Shown here one piece after another: positions 30,936-42,552 of a stretch of 64,000 nt of DNA. The translations under genes were made by a program, and so were the position numbers. This DNA comes from Glaciecola sp. Lineage in GTDB: Bacteria > Pseudomonadota > Gammaproteobacteria > Enterobacterales > Alteromonadaceae. The stretch spans positions 48,758-112,757 of the forward strand of contig JAQXDG010000081.1 of assembly GCA_029251505.1 (NCBI GenBank). Reading direction: 5' to 3'. The notes below the pieces were generated by a model that was given only the letters and a program-made list of their open reading frames with translations, did no database searches and was not told the DNA's origin. Each line of letters starts with the position of its first letter. Within the stretch, counting starts at the first letter, position 1.

Positions 30936-32326
30936 AGCCACCCAAGATGCCCACCTAATGTTAGTCCGCGCATCGTTTGTAGCCCCAATAACGCATACCA
31001 CAAACCTAAATTCTCTAAGTCCAAGGTCAACCAGTAGACCAAGAAAAACCCAGCAAACGCACTCACAAACATACTATTACGCATGACATCTGCACGCGTT
31101 AACCCAATATAAATCCCATCCAGACAGTAACACCAATGAGCCAATAACGGTAACGCCACAATTAATCCATAGTATGGTTGAGCTGCCACAATAATGTCAG
31201 TTTGATTAGTTAGCAGCCCTAAAATGTCACTAAAACCCAATGCAAATAGAATGGCAAAGCTCAGTGCAAAAATACTCGACCACATGAAGCTGATTCCAAT
31301 GTTTTGCCATTTTTGACGTTGATCGGATTGTCCTTGTGCCTCGCCGATAAGAGCTTCAATCGCATTTGCAATCCCATCAAGCCCGAGTGCGATTATAACG
31401 AAAAATTGCATCAACAATGCGTTGATTGCTGCAGCCTCCACCCCATATCGAGCGCCTTGATAAGTAACAAAGGCCAGACACAGTTGTAAAAATATAGAGC
31501 GAATAAACAGATCCCGATTCAAGGATAACAAACGATAAAAACGTGCAAGACGAAACCAATCGGGACTTAACATACGGATAGATGATGAGGGGATGTTGTC
31601 TGTGCGTAACAATGCCGGTATTGCCGAGCATGGTAGTACTTGTTCACGACCTCTCACATAACGATATATCATCGCGATACTGGCGATACACATCAACCAT
31701 TCAGTGATAACAGTGGCATAAGCTAGCCCGGCAACGGATAAATCAAAGCCAAAGACCAATGTTAAATTGAGAACAATATTGGTTAAGTTACCTATGATTT
31801 GGATCCACATCACTTGCTTAGTACGTTGATGCCCCACCATCCATCCTATTAACACTAAGTTAAACAGGATAACCGGTGCATTTGCTACCCGAATCGAAAA
31901 ATAAGTATGTAACGACGATTGTGCTAATGTAGGCAGTTCCGTATAAGATTGGATCCAAGCAAGTAGCGGTGCACTAAGTAAATAAAGTCCAGCACCAAGG
32001 ACTAACGCACAGGTTAACCCTCGTGCGAGCTCATCAAACCACACTCGCTGAGCGGGTTCTTGTGTCAATGAAAACGCGCCATACTGCTGCGCAGCTAAGC
32101 CACTTATCGACATGCGCAAAAAACCCAACAGCCAAATAATTTGCGAGAGTAAAAATGTTCCTACCGCTGCCCCAGCTAATAATTGCGCATCACCTAGATG
32201 ACCTAATACAGCGGTATCAACTAGCCCTAATAGTGGTTGAGACAAATTTGCTAGGATCAGGGGGAGCGCCAATAACAATAATTTTTTTGATGAAGCAGAT
32301 CGCAGCACGGATAACCTTATATGCAT
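30893..32326 (-). CDS. MATE family efflux transporter (DinF-like)
   Basis: LILANLSQPLLGLVDTAVLGHLGDAQLLAGAAVG, 12 TM pattern. Confidence 0.92.
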   Translation of the reverse strand: MHIRLSVLRSASSKKLLLLALPLILANLSQPLLGLVDTAVLGHLGDAQLLAGAAVGTFLLSQIIWLLGFLRMSISGLAAQQYGAFSLTQEPAQRVWFDELARGLTCALVLGAGLYLLSAPLLAWIQSYTELPTLAQSSLHTYFSIRVANAPVILFNLVLIGWMVGHQRTKQVMWIQIIGNLTNIVLNLTLVFGFDLSVAGLAYATVITEWLMCIASIAMIYRYVRGREQVLPCSAIPALLRTDNIPSSSIRMLSPDWFRLARFYRLLSLNRDLFIRSIFLQLCLAFVTYQGARYGVEAAAINALLMQFFVIIALGLDGIANAIEALIGEAQGQSDQRQKWQNIGISFMWSSIFALSFAILFALGFSDILGLLTNQTDIIVAAQPYYGLIVALPLLAHWCYCLDGIYIGLTRADVMRNSMFVSAFAGFFLVYWLTLDLENLGLWYALLGLQTMRGLTLGGHLGWLYSKRLNRLANIPT

Positions 32327-32450
32327 AACACAGAATAGCTTATTAAGTTGGCACTTTACCGTAATTTACTTATACTATCTAACAATTATGCTGTCGTACT
32401 CTAGGTGCATGATAATCAAATCAATTTTCTTGTACAGGTCGCTATTAATT

Positions 32451-33563
32451 ATGTCTAGTCGTATTGTTTTATTATTATTGTTTTGTGTTTGCTGTGTGAA
32501 TGCAGCTTGGACCAAACAACCGGATGTTGCAGCTAAAACAGAAACATCAATTCCTACTGGAATGCTTGATAACCTTGTCATTTTACAGTATCACCATGTG
32601 TCGACTAAAACGCCAGCTTCGACTTCTATCGCGCCAGAGAAATTTGCTGAACATTTGGCACATTTATATCGTCATCATACTGTGGTTGATCTGTTTGACG
32701 CTATCAAAGCGCTCCGAACAGGGAACTCACTTCCCGATAAAGCCGTGGCGATTACGTTTGATGACGGGTTCAATAATATTTTACTCAACGCCCATCCGCT
32801 ACTCCGTAAATATGACTTCCCGTATACCATTTTTATTAACCCACAACGGATTGATAAAGACCGCAATCAACTGACGTGGAACGAAGTTAAACAGATGGCA
32901 CGAGAAAACGTCAAATTTGCAAATCATACACTGGACCATTTGCATTTATTGAACCGCGAATATCGCAACGGGGAAGAAGAATCTGACGCACAGTGGTTAA
33001 CTCGAATCATGTACAATATCGACCAAGCAGAGACATTAATTGAAAATCAACTTGGTTATTCGTTGCAATTTCTTGCTTATCCTTACGGCGAGTTTGATAC
33101 GTTTTTAGCGCAACACCTTGAACAACAAGGTTATATCAGTTTTGCACAACATTCAGGTGCGGTATTCAGTGGTAGTAATTTTAGTGCCCTACCTCGGTTC
33201 CCTGCAGCAGGTCGATACGCCAATATCAACACCTTAAAAGTAAAATTAAATAGCTTAGCAATGCCCGTTCTCGACAATAATATTCATTCACCCGTTGTCA
33301 ATGAAGAGGGCTTTCCGTCTACACTAAAACTGACTGTTGCCGCTGCTGATTTGAATATGAACGCCATGAATTGCTTTTTCCAAGGCCATATACAAGACAA
33401 GAAAATAATTGAAAATTTGGTGGAGGTCAGCTTGCCAGAGGACATTCCTTTAGGGCGGTCACGAATGAATTGTACTGCCCCAAGTAAGACACAACAAGGG
33501 CGGTTTTATTGGTTCTCTCAACCATTTTTTAAGGCGAACGAGAACCAAGTATTTCCTGATTAA
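32451..33563 (+). CDS. Polysaccharide deacetylase (NodB domain) family exported protein
   Basis: Signal peptide from MSSRIVLLLLF; LQYHHVSTKTPAS; AITFDDGFNN; FANHTLDHLHL; LAYPYGEFD. The ORF extends upstream to 32388. Confidence 0.88.
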   Translation: MSSRIVLLLLFCVCCVNAAWTKQPDVAAKTETSIPTGMLDNLVILQYHHVSTKTPASTSIAPEKFAEHLAHLYRHHTVVDLFDAIKALRTGNSLPDKAVAITFDDGFNNILLNAHPLLRKYDFPYTIFINPQRIDKDRNQLTWNEVKQMARENVKFANHTLDHLHLLNREYRNGEEESDAQWLTRIMYNIDQAETLIENQLGYSLQFLAYPYGEFDTFLAQHLEQQGYISFAQHSGAVFSGSNFSALPRFPAAGRYANINTLKVKLNSLAMPVLDNNIHSPVVNEEGFPSTLKLTVAAADLNMNAMNCFFQGHIQDKKIIENLVEVSLPEDIPLGRSRMNCTAPSKTQQGRFYWFSQPFFKANENQVFPD

Positions 33564-33582
33564 ACAAACACGACCTTCGTGT

Positions 33583-34275
33583 TTATTCGGCATGCCCATA
33601 GGCAATGACTTTAGGCATATCAGCAATGATTTGTGCCGTATCACTCATTGCGATTTGTCCGGGTGCATGTTGAGGCTTAAAGCGTCCGATAACTTGCCCC
33701 AGAGGATTAATCACCACCACTGAACCAGAATGATCGACCAGATAATTGGGATCATCAGTGCTTTGTGACATCGAATACATCATTCCCATACTACGTACCA
33801 ACGGATACAGTTGTTTATGCTCTGCTGTTGCACCGATAAACTCTGGATTAAAAAAGCCGACATACTCTGCTAAACGTTCAATCGTATCGCGCTTAGGATC
33901 GACTGATAAAAACCAGACTTTTATGGGTTGTTGATCTGCTGTAGCAATAATTTTTGGGTAGGCTTGATTCAGTGCAGCTAAGGTCGTTGGACAAATATCA
34001 GGACAGTAAGTATAGCCAACAAACGCTAACGTCCATTGTCCGGTAAGATCAGCATTGGTCATCGCTTGATTGTGATGATTAGTGAGTGTGAAGTCGACTA
34101 TTTTGCGAGCAATAGGATACCACTGCATGAAATCAGTACCTGATGGGTGCGCTTCACTCATTGAGGATATCGCTTTGTGCGATGGCATGGGTGCTGACGA
34201 TTTATTCATTTGATAACTGACTGCCAACCCAATAACAAACGCAACAGCAATAATAACTTTTACCAACATACTCAC
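33583..34275 (-). CDS. SCO1/SenC family copper chaperone
   Basis: FVGYTYCPDICPTTLAAL CxxxC motif, LSVDPKRDTIERLAEY, VDHSGSVVVINPLG. Confidence 0.94.
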   Translation of the reverse strand: MSMLVKVIIAVAFVIGLAVSYQMNKSSAPMPSHKAISSMSEAHPSGTDFMQWYPIARKIVDFTLTNHHNQAMTNADLTGQWTLAFVGYTYCPDICPTTLAALNQAYPKIIATADQQPIKVWFLSVDPKRDTIERLAEYVGFFNPEFIGATAEHKQLYPLVRSMGMMYSMSQSTDDPNYLVDHSGSVVVINPLGQVIGRFKPQHAPGQIAMSDTAQIIADMPKVIAYGHAE

Positions 34276-34311
34276 GCAGTAATTCCCTACTTAATTAAAA
34301 CTATGACACCA

Positions 34312-35238
34312 TTAAAGCGTAATAGGGATGTAATGATCAAGTAATAACACCACAAACAACACCATTAAATGAATAATGGAAAATCGGAACGTTTGCATCG
34401 CGGTGTGTTCATCAGGTGAATATTTTAGTTTGTAGGCATAATACAAAAAGCCAGCATTTAACACGCTAGAACCTGCAAGATAAATTAGATCCGCCATCCC
34501 TGCAAGGTAGGGTAATAAACACACTATGAACAACAATACCGTATATAACAAGACGAACGTTTTGGTATATTCAACACCATGTGTGACTGGTAGCATGGGT
34601 ATTTTTGCTTTTGCATAGTCTTTTTCACGATGAATTGCCAATGCCCAAAAATGCGGGGGGGTCCACGTAAAGATAATCAGTACCAGTAATAATGGATAGG
34701 CGTGGATCTCACCGGTTACGGCTGTCCAACCCAATAATGGAGGAATTGCTCCGGCTAACCCACCAATCACAATATTTTGTGGTGTGGCTCGTTTTAAAAA
34801 TAAGGTATAAATCCCGGCATAACCGACTAAACCCGCTAAGGTTAAAATTGCGGTTAATTGATTGATCCAAAGATCTAAAGCAACAAAGCCGAGAACACCT
34901 AAAATAAATGCAAAAGTAATCGCTTGCTTACTAGTTACACGTCCTTTGGCAACTGGACGATTGAATGTTCGCGCCATTTTACTATCGATTTCATGATCCA
35001 CAACATGATTAACCACTGCTGCGGCTGAAGACAAAGCCCCAATCCCAAATAACCCCACAATTAAGGTTTGTGCAGGGATCCATGTTTCACTCGCCAGACA
35101 CATCCCCACTAATGCTGTCAGTAATAACAATAGCACGACATTAGGTTTGGTCATTTCATAATAATCACGCCACGCGGCACGCTGTTGCTTGGCTGCTTGT
35201 TTGTTAGCAAGTTTACCTAATGAGGCACTATTGGGCAT
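34312..35238 (-). CDS. cyoE: Protoheme IX farnesyltransferase
   Basis: [25 protein letters not shown] prenyltransferase motif; next to heme A synthase. Confidence 0.95.
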   Translation of the reverse strand: MPNSASLGKLANKQAAKQQRAAWRDYYEMTKPNVVLLLLLTALVGMCLASETWIPAQTLIVGLFGIGALSSAAAVVNHVVDHEIDSKMARTFNRPVAKGRVTSKQAITFAFILGVLGFVALDLWINQLTAILTLAGLVGYAGIYTLFLKRATPQNIVIGGLAGAIPPLLGWTAVTGEIHAYPLLLVLIIFTWTPPHFWALAIHREKDYAKAKIPMLPVTHGVEYTKTFVLLYTVLLFIVCLLPYLAGMADLIYLAGSSVLNAGFLYYAYKLKYSPDEHTAMQTFRFSIIHLMVLFVVLLLDHYIPITL

Positions 35239-35247
35239 GTTAATCTC

Positions 35248-36225
35248 CTAGACGCGACGATAAAGGGTATATGTGGTCATCACCATGACCAATAAAAGAC
35301 AAGCGGCGACAGCGTTATGTAACGTCGCAACGATAAGGGGTAATGAATATACAACATTACTAATACCCAACAATACTTGAGCTGTCAGCACTACCGCTAT
35401 CGTAATACTGAGTTTACGTACCATCTTAGAGTTAGCTTGGCGATACAGGCTGATAGCCAGCCACAATAAATATCCCGTCACAATAACGGCGCCAAAGCGA
35501 TGAAGAATATGCATGGTCATCCGTTCATTATAAGTATGTACGCCAAATTCATAACTTTGTGCGGCAGGCACGCTAAACGCGCCAACGAATTCTAATCGAG
35601 CTTGCCAATCCCCTTGGCAAATTGGTAAGTCCGTACAGGCTAACGAAGCATAATTTGCCGAAGTCCAGCCTCCAAGGGCAATCTGAGCAACCAGTAATAT
35701 CAACCCTAAAAATGCAAATTTAGCCATATCACGCATCAAAGAATTACCCATTGGTAATTGATAAGGTGTCATGCGTAAATACAACAAAAACAAACATGAT
35801 ATTACAGTAAAGCCACCTAATAAATGCCCCATCACCACAACAGGAAGTAAATTCAGTGTGACCGTCCACATACCAAGCGCACCTTGAAAGCAGACTAAAA
35901 ATAATAATAAAATCGGGAGTCTCAACGGCTGACCGACTTCGCGTTTAAACACAGCAATGCCCGCGATAATTAAAATACACAAACCGAGCGCACTGGCGAA
36001 ATAGCGATGGATCATTTCATTCCATGCTTTTTCTACTTCAACGGGCCTATCTGGAAACGCTTCGTTCGCGGCATCAATGGTCAACTCGGTCATCGGCACG
36101 CCTAACTTGCCATAACAACCCGGCCAATCAGGACAACCTAAACCGGCGTCCGTTAAGCGGGTATAGGCACCGAGAACTATTACAACAAGGGCCAACAAAA
36201 TGCTCGCCAAAACCAATTTCTTCAT
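35248..36225 (-). CDS. ctaA: Heme A synthase CtaA/COX15
   Basis: LTDAGLGCPDWPGCYG, EMIHRYFAS, LGGWTSANYASLACTDLPICQG. Confidence 0.95.
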   Translation of the reverse strand: MKKLVLASILLALVVIVLGAYTRLTDAGLGCPDWPGCYGKLGVPMTELTIDAANEAFPDRPVEVEKAWNEMIHRYFASALGLCILIIAGIAVFKREVGQPLRLPILLLFLVCFQGALGMWTVTLNLLPVVVMGHLLGGFTVISCLFLLYLRMTPYQLPMGNSLMRDMAKFAFLGLILLVAQIALGGWTSANYASLACTDLPICQGDWQARLEFVGAFSVPAAQSYEFGVHTYNERMTMHILHRFGAVIVTGYLLWLAISLYRQANSKMVRKLSITIAVVLTAQVLLGISNVVYSLPLIVATLHNAVAACLLLVMVMTTYTLYRRV

Positions 36226-36234
36226 GTATTTACT

Positions 36235-36828
36235 TCATCCTATTCTGGATAATTTCAGCAGTTTTTTGATATCCGAAAGTATGTCTCGACTAGCCTGTAC
36301 TGCTTGTTCTTTTTCTGGGTATAACGGATGCTTTAACATCCCGTTGTTCAACGTATCGACAATAAAAATACCATTAGGCGAGATATTTTTAAACATTTCA
36401 TTTACATTTTTTTCGGGTAATTGTAACGTTTTAAGTTCTTTATGCTGACCAAGGGCTATCTCGTCATGATTTGCAGTTGTAACAGGTATCACTTGCAATG
36501 CAGCTAACTCACTGTTTTCAGTAGTAATTATAAGTGGTTCAACACGATCCATATGCTTCCCTAGTGCAATGTGAATTTGCCCCATCGCATACAGCGCATT
36601 ACGGCAGGTGGCATCACATTTTTCTGGTAGCACGTACACTAAACGCCATAATGGTGGGAGATTGGCAAAGTCTTGGGCAAAATCAATCGGTGGTGACAAT
36701 AACTCACCACGATTAGTGGCTGCTTTATTAAACCACTCATTTTCTAGTGCAACCTTAGCTAATATTACGGGCAAGACAAACACCACGACGAGCGCAATAA
36801 TTGCTATTTTATTTTTCTTTTCTGCCAC
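36235..36828 (-). CDS. Cytochrome oxidase cluster-associated single-TM protein
   Basis: N-terminal TM and DATCRNALYAMGQIHIALGKHMDRV (thioredoxin-fold-like); conserved position between SURF1 and ctaA. Confidence 0.75.
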   Translation of the reverse strand: MAEKKNKIAIIALVVVFVLPVILAKVALENEWFNKAATNRGELLSPPIDFAQDFANLPPLWRLVYVLPEKCDATCRNALYAMGQIHIALGKHMDRVEPLIITTENSELAALQVIPVTTANHDEIALGQHKELKTLQLPEKNVNEMFKNISPNGIFIVDTLNNGMLKHPLYPEKEQAVQASRDILSDIKKLLKLSRIG

Positions 36829-36887
36829 TTGATACCTCTTTGTATTTAACTGAATATGGGAATAACTAAATGTTTATACCGTGCTTA

Positions 36888-37619
36888 TTATTTGGGATTT
36901 TCTTCTAGGTTCTGTGCCTTACGCCGACGTGCTATAAGATAAATCACAGCAGCTGCAATCGCTAAACCATACCACTGTAATGCATAGCCGATATGTTTTG
37001 CTGGCTCCATCACTACTGGTCGCCATTCGCGAACAAAATCTACACTCGGTTGTGTCACTGTAAGCATATAGGGCAACAATGGCAAATGAAGTAATTCGCT
37101 AATGCGCGTAAATTCAATTTGTTGAATGACTTTTGGAAAGACTCCATCAGCGATCGCAGTTTCTGTTATAAAACTATTTAAACCTGGAATACTGATCGCC
37201 CCAGACAGAGGCGCTTGTAATTCGTGTAAAGATGGGATCATCGGTAACGCTAAACGGTCTACACGCCCCGCTACCCAGCCTAGATTGACCAATAACCAAC
37301 CTTGTTTAGTGTTAACCGGTACGATTAGCTTAAATCCAACCTGCCCATTATGCTGTTGATTGTCTAGCCATAACAACGAAGTACTCGATGCTTTAGGATC
37401 AATACTGATCTGAACATCGCGCACGTCATCCAAAGCAAGCATAGGAAGTCGGTCATGAGTAATAACACCCTGCTCGCTGCGCTGGTTGATTTGTGCAATA
37501 CGTTCTTGCTTATCCAGATAACGGAAAACTTGCCATGTACCTAACACACATAATATCGTGACGACACACAATACAATTAAATGTGAAACTATAGTCAAAA
37601 CATTGCTATGATGTGGCAT
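36888..37619 (-). CDS. SURF1 family cytochrome oxidase assembly protein
   Basis: N-terminal TM with LGTWQVFRYLDKQERI, GWLLVNLGWV, C-terminal HIGYALQWYGLAIAAAVIYLI. Confidence 0.92.
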   Translation of the reverse strand: MPHHSNVLTIVSHLIVLCVVTILCVLGTWQVFRYLDKQERIAQINQRSEQGVITHDRLPMLALDDVRDVQISIDPKASSTSLLWLDNQQHNGQVGFKLIVPVNTKQGWLLVNLGWVAGRVDRLALPMIPSLHELQAPLSGAISIPGLNSFITETAIADGVFPKVIQQIEFTRISELLHLPLLPYMLTVTQPSVDFVREWRPVVMEPAKHIGYALQWYGLAIAAAVIYLIARRRKAQNLEENPK

Positions 37620-37657
37620 TGTTTTTCATTATTGTATTGTAAATATAAAGGTCTCTT

Positions 37658-37867
37658 ATGCTCATTAAAATCCTTATCGGAAGTTTATTAATTATTATGA
37701 TCATTAGTTTATTTCAAGCGATGCGTGTCATGCTTGGTAGCGGAAAAGCGGATACTAATATGTCTAAATTTATCGGGCGAAGGGTACTGTTATCTGCCAT
37801 CATTATTGGGTTGATTATCATTGGCGTTGCCACTGGTCTGATTGAAGCAAATCCAAGACCGTATTAA
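37658..37867 (+). CDS. DUF2909 / twin transmembrane small protein
   Basis: 69 aa, two TM segments, in the cytochrome oxidase cluster on the opposite strand. Confidence 0.8.
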   Translation: MLIKILIGSLLIIMIISLFQAMRVMLGSGKADTNMSKFIGRRVLLSAIIIGLIIIGVATGLIEANPRPY

Positions 37868-37869
37868 AT

Positions 37870-37902
37870 AAAAAACCAGCGTACAATTAACGCTGGTTTT
37901 TT
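37870..37902. terminator. Bidirectional terminator between the DUF2909 gene and coxIII
   Basis: AAAAAACCAGCG-TACAATTAA-CGCTGGTTTTTT. Confidence 0.85.
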
Positions 37903-37911
37903 GTTACTTGT

Positions 37912-38799
37912 TTATAATATATAAACAAAGAAAAATAACATAACCCAAACCACATCAACAAAATGCCAGTACCAACTGCCCGCTTGGAATGCGAAATGAT
38001 TATCAGGCGTAAAGTGTCCTTTTTGGATCCGGAACCACAATACTATTAATATTACCGTTCCTAACGTCACATGCATGCCATGAAATCCAGTCAACATAAA
38101 GAACGTATTACCATACATCCCTGAATCAAGAGTCAAACCAATTTCATACGCATGGATATATTCTTCAACCTGAAGCGCCAAAAAGATACAACCCAAGATA
38201 ATGGTTAAGCCTAACATCCACGATAATTGTTTGCGTTTATCTTGCTCTAAACCAACATGCGCATAATGACAAGTGACCGAAGAGGTTAGCAGTAATAGCG
38301 TGTTAATCAAGGGTAAGCCAAACCAACCCATCTGAGTCGATTCTGTGCCACCCGGAGTTTGTAGTAGCGGCCACACGGCCTCGAATCCTGGCCATAAGAC
38401 TTCATTAGTCATCGCGTTATTAGACGCTCCCCCTAACCACGGGATTGCAATGGTACGTGCATAAAATAATGCGCCAAAAAAGGCAGCAAAGAACATGACC
38501 TCAGAAAATATAAACCAAGCCATACCTTGTCGATATGAACGACTCAGTTGCTCCGAGTACAACCCTGACATCGACTCATGAATTTGATTCCTAAACCAGC
38601 CTGTCACCATAAATATTAATGTGGCGATACCCGCGAGTAAGATCCATTCACCATGCCCTTCTTTCCCTTTTGATACCTCTACGGTAAAGGTACCGGCTCC
38701 TACCGCAATTAAAAATAATGCTACGGCGCCAATGATCGGCCAGATACTTTGCTCTGGGACGTAATACTTTTGATATTCTTTTACTTCTTGCTGTGCCAT
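37912..38799 (-). CDS. ctaE: Cytochrome c oxidase subunit III
   Basis: FFMLTGFHGMHVTLGTVIL, WYWHFVDVVWVMLFFFVYIL. Confidence 0.96.
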   Translation of the reverse strand: MAQQEVKEYQKYYVPEQSIWPIIGAVALFLIAVGAGTFTVEVSKGKEGHGEWILLAGIATLIFMVTGWFRNQIHESMSGLYSEQLSRSYRQGMAWFIFSEVMFFAAFFGALFYARTIAIPWLGGASNNAMTNEVLWPGFEAVWPLLQTPGGTESTQMGWFGLPLINTLLLLTSSVTCHYAHVGLEQDKRKQLSWMLGLTIILGCIFLALQVEEYIHAYEIGLTLDSGMYGNTFFMLTGFHGMHVTLGTVILIVLWFRIQKGHFTPDNHFAFQAGSWYWHFVDVVWVMLFFFVYIL

Positions 38800-38810
38800 G
38801 ACGGCCTCCT

Positions 38811-39389
38811 TTACTCTGATGCTTGAGCCTGTGCTTCTGCGACTTTTTGTGCCGCAGCAGTGACATCATACAAAGTATATTGAACGGTAAAATACGTGAC
38901 ATCTTCAGGTATTTGCGGATCGACATAAAATTGCATTGGCATCAATGCGTCTTCACCCGCTAGCAATGGTTGGTTATTAAAACAAAAACATTCCGTTTTA
39001 TTTAAGTATAACGCCGCAGTTCCAGGTGATACTGAAGGGATCGCCTGCCCAACAATATCTCTAAATGCCGGATTTTTCACATAAAACTCGACTTGATTAA
39101 GCTCACCTGGATGAACTTGAATGCGTTTCGTTTTTGCTTCAAATGCCCACGGCATACCTGTAGTGGTTTTGGTTATAAACTCAATCGTAACCAAACGAGA
39201 TCTGTCTATATCAGTTGCTTCATAAACAATTGCAGTCTCATTAGTCTTGCCATTAATACCCGTTATGTCACAAAACACATCGTACAAAGGCACTAACGCA
39301 AACCCAAACGTAAACATCCCAAACACAATCACCACTAGTTTCACCACTAGCTTATTATTCTGATTGCTCGATGTTGACTGGTTCATCAT
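38811..39389 (-). CDS. ctaG: Cytochrome c oxidase assembly protein CtaG/Cox11
   Basis: VPLYDVFCDITGINGKT, NKTECFCFNNQPLLAGE copper-binding motif. Confidence 0.95.
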   Translation of the reverse strand: MMNQSTSSNQNNKLVVKLVVIVFGMFTFGFALVPLYDVFCDITGINGKTNETAIVYEATDIDRSRLVTIEFITKTTTGMPWAFEAKTKRIQVHPGELNQVEFYVKNPAFRDIVGQAIPSVSPGTAALYLNKTECFCFNNQPLLAGEDALMPMQFYVDPQIPEDVTYFTVQYTLYDVTAAAQKVAEAQAQASE

Positions 39390-39421
39390 TCGTGCCTTTT
39401 AGGTTTATGAGTTAAGTACAA

Positions 39422-41023
39422 TTACTTAATTATCGGCGGTGTCTCAAAAGTGTGATACGGGGCTGGCGATGGAATTTCCCATTCTAGTCCCTCAGCACCT
39501 TCCCATACTTGGGCTGACGCCGGCTCACCTTTTTTGCGACACGCTTTAATTAACAACGCTAAGAAAATCAATTGTGATAATCCAAACGCAAATCCACCGA
39601 TGCTGATCCATTTATTAAAATCAGCAAACTGTAATGCATAATCAGGAATTCGACGTGGCATACCAGCTAGTCCCACAAAATGCATTGGGAAAAATAAAAC
39701 ATTTACCGACACCAACGATGCCCAGAAGTGCCACTTCGCCAATGTGTTGTCATACATCACACCGGTCCATTTTGGTAGCCAATAATAAGCCGCCGCCATG
39801 ATTGAGAATATCGCACCGGTCACTAATACGTAGTGGAAATGAGCAACAACAAAATACGTATCGTGATATTGAAAATCAACAGGCGTAATTGCGAGCATTA
39901 GTCCCGATAAACCGCCAATGGTAAATAACACAACAAATGCGATTGCAAATAACATTGGAACTTCAAATGTCATTGAACCCCGCCACATCGTCGCTACCCA
40001 GTTGAACACTTTTACGCCCGTAGGTACCGAAATTAGCATAGTCGCAAACATAAAGAACATCTCTGCAGCTACCGGCATCCCGGTTGTAAACATATGGTGC
40101 GCCCATACAATAAACGACAGTAATGCAATCGATGCCGTGGCATAAACCATTGAGGCATAGCCAAATAAAGGTTTGCGCGCAAACGTCGGAATAATGTGCG
40201 AAATAATGCCAAATGCAGGCAAGATCATAATGTAGACTTCAGGATGCCCAAAGAACCAAAATATATGCTGGAACATGACGGGATCACCGCCACCAGCGGC
40301 ATTGAAGAAACTGGTACCAAAGTACTTATCAGTCAAGACCATGGTTACGACACCGGCTAAAACTGGCATCACCGCAATTAATAAAAACGCAGTGATTAAC
40401 CAAGTCCAGACGAACATCGGCATTTTCATCCACGTCATACCTGGTGCACGCATGTTCCAAATGGTCACAATGACATTAATTGCCCCCATGATGGAAGAGA
40501 TCCCCATAATATGAACTGAAAACACAAACAAGGCTGTACTATCACTACTATAGGTTGTTGATAACGGCGCATAGAAAGTCCAACCAAATGCAGGTCCGCC
40601 CCCTTCCAAAAATAAGGAAGACAACAAGATCAAAAATGCAAATGGTAAGATCCAAAAGCTCCAGTTATTCATGCGCGGCAGTGCCATATCCGGCGCACCA
40701 ATCATCATCGGGATCAGCCAGTTGGCTAATCCAGTAAATGCTGGCATAACCGCACCAAACACCATAATCAAACCATGTACTGTGGTCATTTGATTAAAGA
40801 AATTAGGGTCGACTATCTGTAAGCCCGGTTGAAACAACTCGGCACGAATGATCATTGCCATCGCCCCACCGGTCAAAAACATAATAAAAGAGAACCATAA
40901 ATACAAGGTGCCTATGTCTTTGTGGTTGGTTGTTAACAACCAGCGTTTAATCCCTTTAGGGATATGATGATGGTGGTGTTCATCATGCTCGTCATGATGA
41001 AGTGTATCAGTAGCAGTACTCAT
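39422..41023 (-). CDS. ctaD: Cytochrome c oxidase subunit I
   Basis: [36 protein letters not shown] heme/CuB ligand motifs. Confidence 0.97.
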   Translation of the reverse strand: MSTATDTLHHDEHDEHHHHHIPKGIKRWLLTTNHKDIGTLYLWFSFIMFLTGGAMAMIIRAELFQPGLQIVDPNFFNQMTTVHGLIMVFGAVMPAFTGLANWLIPMMIGAPDMALPRMNNWSFWILPFAFLILLSSLFLEGGGPAFGWTFYAPLSTTYSSDSTALFVFSVHIMGISSIMGAINVIVTIWNMRAPGMTWMKMPMFVWTWLITAFLLIAVMPVLAGVVTMVLTDKYFGTSFFNAAGGGDPVMFQHIFWFFGHPEVYIMILPAFGIISHIIPTFARKPLFGYASMVYATASIALLSFIVWAHHMFTTGMPVAAEMFFMFATMLISVPTGVKVFNWVATMWRGSMTFEVPMLFAIAFVVLFTIGGLSGLMLAITPVDFQYHDTYFVVAHFHYVLVTGAIFSIMAAAYYWLPKWTGVMYDNTLAKWHFWASLVSVNVLFFPMHFVGLAGMPRRIPDYALQFADFNKWISIGGFAFGLSQLIFLALLIKACRKKGEPASAQVWEGAEGLEWEIPSPAPYHTFETPPIIK

Positions 41024-41035
41024 GTGGCGTGCCTC

Positions 41036-42190
41036 CTATTTACCATTTGCGTATGTGTGCACTTCGGATGCTTGAACAATATCACCTGTATTGTTGCCCC
41101 ATGCATTACGTTGATATGTGATTACCGCAGCAATCTCTGAGAGTGTTAATTGTTTAGAAAAAGCTTGCATGGCGGTACCCGTTCGACCATTGAGTAAGAT
41201 ATCAATGTGACCAGTACGATCTTTCAATGCTACTGCACTGCCTTTAATTGCGGGAAATACGCCTGGCAGACCTTCACCATTTGGCATATGACACGCTGCA
41301 CATTTGGCTAAATAGACTTTTTGACCCGAAGTCATCAAGTCATCCATACTCATGTTCATCGCTAACAAGCGGTTTTCTTCTGCTTTCGCAGTTTCAATCG
41401 CGGCAATTTTTTCAGCTTTCCACTCTTCATACTCTTGTGGGGTTTTAGCAATAACTACAATTGGCATAAATCCATGATCTTTACCACATAGCTCTGCGCA
41501 TTGACCGCGATAAACGCCAGGCTCATTGACGTTAGTCCAGGCTTCATTGATAAACCCAGGGTTGGCGTCTTTTTTAATTGCAAAATCAGGTACCCACCAT
41601 GAATGTATAACATCATCAGAGGTAATCAAAAATCGTACTTTTTGACCGGTAGGAATGACTAGCGGACGATCTACTTCGAGGAGATAGTTTTCACCTTTAG
41701 CAAATTTGTTTCTAATCTGTTCTTGCTGAGTGGCCAAAGTCGAATAAAATTCAACATCAGAATCCATGTATTTATAATGCCACTTCCACTGTGATCCAGT
41801 TACTAACACGGTCATATCAGCTTCAGAGGTATCTTCCATCGCTATCAAGGTTTTTGCAGCAGGGAACGCCATTAAGATCAGAATAATAAAGGGAACGACG
41901 GTCCAGGCAATTTCAACTTTGACACTCTCATGAAAGTTGGCTGGTTTCGCACCGCGAGATTTACGGTGTAAAAACATCGAAATAAACATGACACCAAACA
42001 CAACGACAGCGATACCGACACATACCATAAACATCAACATGTGTAAGTCGTAGACTTGGCTACTAATATCAGTGACACCAGAACGTAAGTTCAGATCACT
42101 CCGTCCTTCTGATTCTAACGATTGTGCCAATGTCGGCAAGGTTATAAACATTGTTACTATTGTGACAAACATCTTTGTGAGTAGGTTCAC
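41036..42190 (-). CDS. ctaC: Cytochrome c oxidase subunit II with fused C-terminal cytochrome c domain (caa3-like)
   Basis: CuA motif YRGQCAELCGKDHGFMPIVV and C-terminal heme motif CAACHMPNGEGLPGVFPAI. Confidence 0.96.
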   Translation of the reverse strand: MNLLTKMFVTIVTMFITLPTLAQSLESEGRSDLNLRSGVTDISSQVYDLHMLMFMVCVGIAVVVFGVMFISMFLHRKSRGAKPANFHESVKVEIAWTVVPFIILILMAFPAAKTLIAMEDTSEADMTVLVTGSQWKWHYKYMDSDVEFYSTLATQQEQIRNKFAKGENYLLEVDRPLVIPTGQKVRFLITSDDVIHSWWVPDFAIKKDANPGFINEAWTNVNEPGVYRGQCAELCGKDHGFMPIVVIAKTPQEYEEWKAEKIAAIETAKAEENRLLAMNMSMDDLMTSGQKVYLAKCAACHMPNGEGLPGVFPAIKGSAVALKDRTGHIDILLNGRTGTAMQAFSKQLTLSEIAAVITYQRNAWGNNTGDIVQASEVHTYANGK

Positions 42191-42467
42191 TAACCACCTC
42201 CGTGAGAGTTAAACTCGCCTTAACAATCCTAATACGATGTCGTTATGTTCAGACTGAAGGTCATAACGAATCACTAGTTGTTAAGTATACTTATACTTCA
42301 TGTGAATTAGATGTTAAACAATGTGCATAGAATAAACAATGTTTTTATAGGGAATAAATAGAAATAATTGTTATATGAAAACTATGGGGGGTGCTAACTG
42401 CGGAATCAAGTGCCTTTTATCGACTGGACGTAAATTAGTAATTGATTTATATATATTTATTTTGGGT

Positions 42468-42513
42468 AAAAAAAAGGCAACGTTCGAGTTATCAGACTCA
42501 AATGTTACCTTTT
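42468..42513 (-). terminator. Rho-independent terminator of lexA
   Basis: Minus strand: AAAAGGTAACATTTGAGT-CTGATA-ACTCGAACGTTGCC followed by T8; long stem with two wobbles and one mismatch. Confidence 0.8.
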
Positions 42514-42552
42514 ATGTATTTGTTGATCGCGTTTTGCTACTCAGCTTATGGA

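Noticed and set aside
32327-32450. Possible SOS control of the DinF-like MATE gene
   Set aside because: No CTGT-N8-ACAG seen upstream of the gene
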